Positions 62,580 through 64,000 of a DNA stretch of 64,000 nucleotides are shown here, piece by piece. The translations under genes were made by a program, and so were the position numbers. The stretch comes from Tieghemostelium lacteum. Its lineage: Eukaryota > Evosea > Eumycetozoa > Dictyosteliales > Raperosteliaceae. The stretch lies in the NCBI GenBank assembly GCA_001606155.1, contig LODT01000001.1, positions 1,116,001-1,180,000 of the forward strand, in the 5' to 3' direction. Numbering within the stretch: the first letter of the stretch is position 1; each line of letters begins with the position of its first letter. The notes beneath the pieces are model-generated. The model saw only the letters and a program-made list of their open reading frames with translations, was not told the origin of the DNA and searched no databases.

Positions 62580-64000
62580 CTATGGTAATAGTTTTTTTAA
62601 TCTGGAATAAGCAATTTCAATCATTTCAGAGAGACCAAGATTAAGTTCTGCAATAGGGTCAGTGTTTAAGAGTCTTTGCTTGAGAACCGGGACAATTTCA
62701 GCTTTTGAACGTCCATTTACAAATACAACAAATTTAAACCCAAATTTCTTTTCGTACTGCTCGTTTAGCTCTGCTAATTCTTTGTAGACTTTAACAATTT
62801 CAGGGTCCAATTGATTTTCATTGTGGTTTCCTTGCTCTTGGTAGGAGAGAGAAGATAGAGTTTCATTTGGGTTCAATCCAATTCTAGGATGTGCATTAAT
62901 GACTGGTAGCTTCATAGCTTCTTCGAGATTGTTGATGATTTCTTCAGCTTTTTGAACTAGAGCTTCATAGCTAGAGAATGGACGTGCTTGGTAGACTTTC
63001 TCTGCTAAAACTGGTGCTAATTCAAAGAGTAGATGTATGCTTGCAAAGAAATCATCTTGTTCTAAACTATTGAGGAGATCTATACTTGGGAGAAATGGGT
63101 TTGGGTAATGTGGAGAACTGTGGACTCTTGTTGGAACTACTCTTTGTCCGATAGTTGGAGTGTTTTTGTACTCTTCAACGGTTTGGTCGTGTCTGAAGAT
63201 AACCTGACCCCTTAGAATTGTAAGTTGTACCTTACCATATAATTTGGATGAGTGGTATGGTGAATACTGGTTTTTAACCAACATTGTAGATTGATCAACT
63301 GTAAATGATTGGTTAGGTGCCCAAATCACAAAATCTGCATCTCTTCCTACTTTAATAGAACCCTTTCTGTCATTGATATTTACTAGTTTAGCAGGTTCAT
63401 CGCACATAATTTGTGACATGATGGAGAAAGGAATACCACGTTTCTTAGCCTCTGTCCATACAATAGAGAGACCCAACTGGAGAGAACTGATTCCACCCCA
63501 AGCTTTCATGAAATCACCTTGATCTAATAGCTTTAAGTTTGGAGTACATGGAGAATGGTCACTGACGACCATTGCGATAGTCTTATTTTGAAGAGCTTGC
63601 CATAGCAACTCCTTATTTTCGTTTTCTCTGACTGGTGGACAACATTTATATAGAGTGTTACCATCAGGTACCTCTTCAGAGACAAAGAAGAGGTAATGGA
63701 ATGTAGTCTCTGCTGTAATAGGTACTTTATCCACTGTGATTGCGTGTTCAAGTGCTTTGATGGCATCTGATGAGGATAAATGTACAATATGTGATTTCAC
63801 TTGATTTTGTTTTGCCATATCAATGACCAGATCAATGGCAAGATTTTCAGCTTTTCTTGGACGACTTGTTAGGAAGGTATTATATACTCTTGGATCCATA
63901 TCTTTTACAACAGATTCCATTTCATCGATTGGTTCAGGGACTTCTGCATGGAACATCATAACTACATCTTTATGTTGTTGTTGTAGTTCTTTCATGACAT
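62580..64000 (-). CDS. Allantoinase fused to OHCU decarboxylase, 5' partial
   Basis: The frame is open to the window end, so the N-terminus, including the first metal-binding HxH of allantoinase, is missing. The allantoinase part (visible residues 1-290) has [42 protein letters not shown] with the metal Asp, and [16 protein letters not shown]. After a short linker the C-terminal 170 residues match 2-oxo-4-hydroxy-4-carboxy-5-ureidoimidazoline (OHCU) decarboxylase: [26 protein letters not shown] with the catalytic His, [21 protein letters not shown] and [14 protein letters not shown]. The two enzymes are consecutive steps of urate breakdown (OHCU to allantoin to allantoate), so the fusion links them on one chain. 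Confidence 0.92.
   Translation of the reverse strand, partial: VMKELQQQHKDVVMMFHAEVPEPIDEMESVVKDMDPRVYNTFLTSRPRKAENLAIDLVIDMAKQNQVKSHIVHLSSSDAIKALEHAITVDKVPITAETTFHYLFFVSEEVPDGNTLYKCCPPVRENENKELLWQALQNKTIAMVVSDHSPCTPNLKLLDQGDFMKAWGGISSLQLGLSIVWTEAKKRGIPFSIMSQIMCDEPAKLVNINDRKGSIKVGRDADFVIWAPNQSFTVDQSTMLVKNQYSPYHSSKLYGKVQLTILRGQVIFRHDQTVEEYKNTPTIGQRVVPTRVHSSPHYPNPFLPSIDLLNSLEQDDFFASIHLLFELAPVLAEKVYQARPFSSYEALVQKAEEIINNLEEAMKLPVINAHPRIGLNPNETLSSLSYQEQGNHNENQLDPEIVKVYKELAELNEQYEKKFGFKFVVFVNGRSKAEIVPVLKQRLLNTDPIAELNLGLSEMIEIAYSRLKKLLP

Noticed and set aside
1-64000. tRNA genes, CRISPR arrays, retroelements
   Set aside because: No tRNA B-box-like GGTTCGANNCC with cloverleaf, no spaced repeats, and no reverse transcriptase, integrase or capsid-like protein was seen on either strand.

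Overview
The window is nuclear DNA of a social amoeba (Dictyostelia). Support comes from AT-rich, compact genes with short GT-AG introns (about 60-90 bases, donors mostly GTATGT/GTAAGT), homopeptide tracts (poly-Asn, poly-Gln), a spore-coat-type protein, four hssA/B-like small Gly-rich genes, a SABATH-like methyltransferase and expanded B-box and leucine-rich families. The base composition looks less AT-rich than that of D. discoideum, so a related species is likelier; this is inference.

Layout. 1-4083: end of a UBIAD1-like prenyltransferase and two tandem B-box/propeller paralogues. 4143-7733: BMS1 ribosome-biogenesis GTPase (2 exons, minus). 7734-9164: long promoter region with CA-rich boxes in front of a mucin-like spore-coat protein (9165-11155). 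11337-14541: nicastrin (3 exons, minus) and a nurim homologue (2 exons, plus). 14589-14910: mitochondrial porin (VDAC) gene remnant. 15494-21540: orphan two-exon gene, SMCR8 homologue (3 exons), secreted propeller-like protein. 21770-23025: decayed minus-strand locus with a large foldback. 23170-31670: DJ-1, a giant Gln/Pro-rich P-loop GTPase, a polyQ nuclear-type protein with a SUMO-interacting motif, and BPNT1-type nucleotidase. 31813-39217: RIO1 kinase, a membrane protein resembling a plant DUF7906 family, La protein, LRR protein. 39622-42027: SAM methyltransferase, a U1 snRNA gene (about 40819-40972) and ATP10. 42108-48127: four tandem leucine-rich paralogues almost touching each other. 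48257-50281: polymorphic-repeat beta-helix protein and a ubiquitin-like protein. 50350-52116 and 60096-61855: two copies of a module made of near-identical hssA/B-like genes around a secreted six-cysteine peptide gene. Between them lie a second secreted propeller protein, Rab escort protein, SDHA and glycerol kinase. 62028-64000: a twin CX9C mitochondrial protein and an allantoinase fused to OHCU decarboxylase (cut by the window end).

Most genes are housekeeping and unrelated in function. The parts with unusual structure are the duplicated hss/six-cysteine modules with a shared upstream element, the tightly packed leucine-rich array, the foldback in the decayed locus, and the U1 gene. No virus-like element, CRISPR array or tRNA gene was seen.
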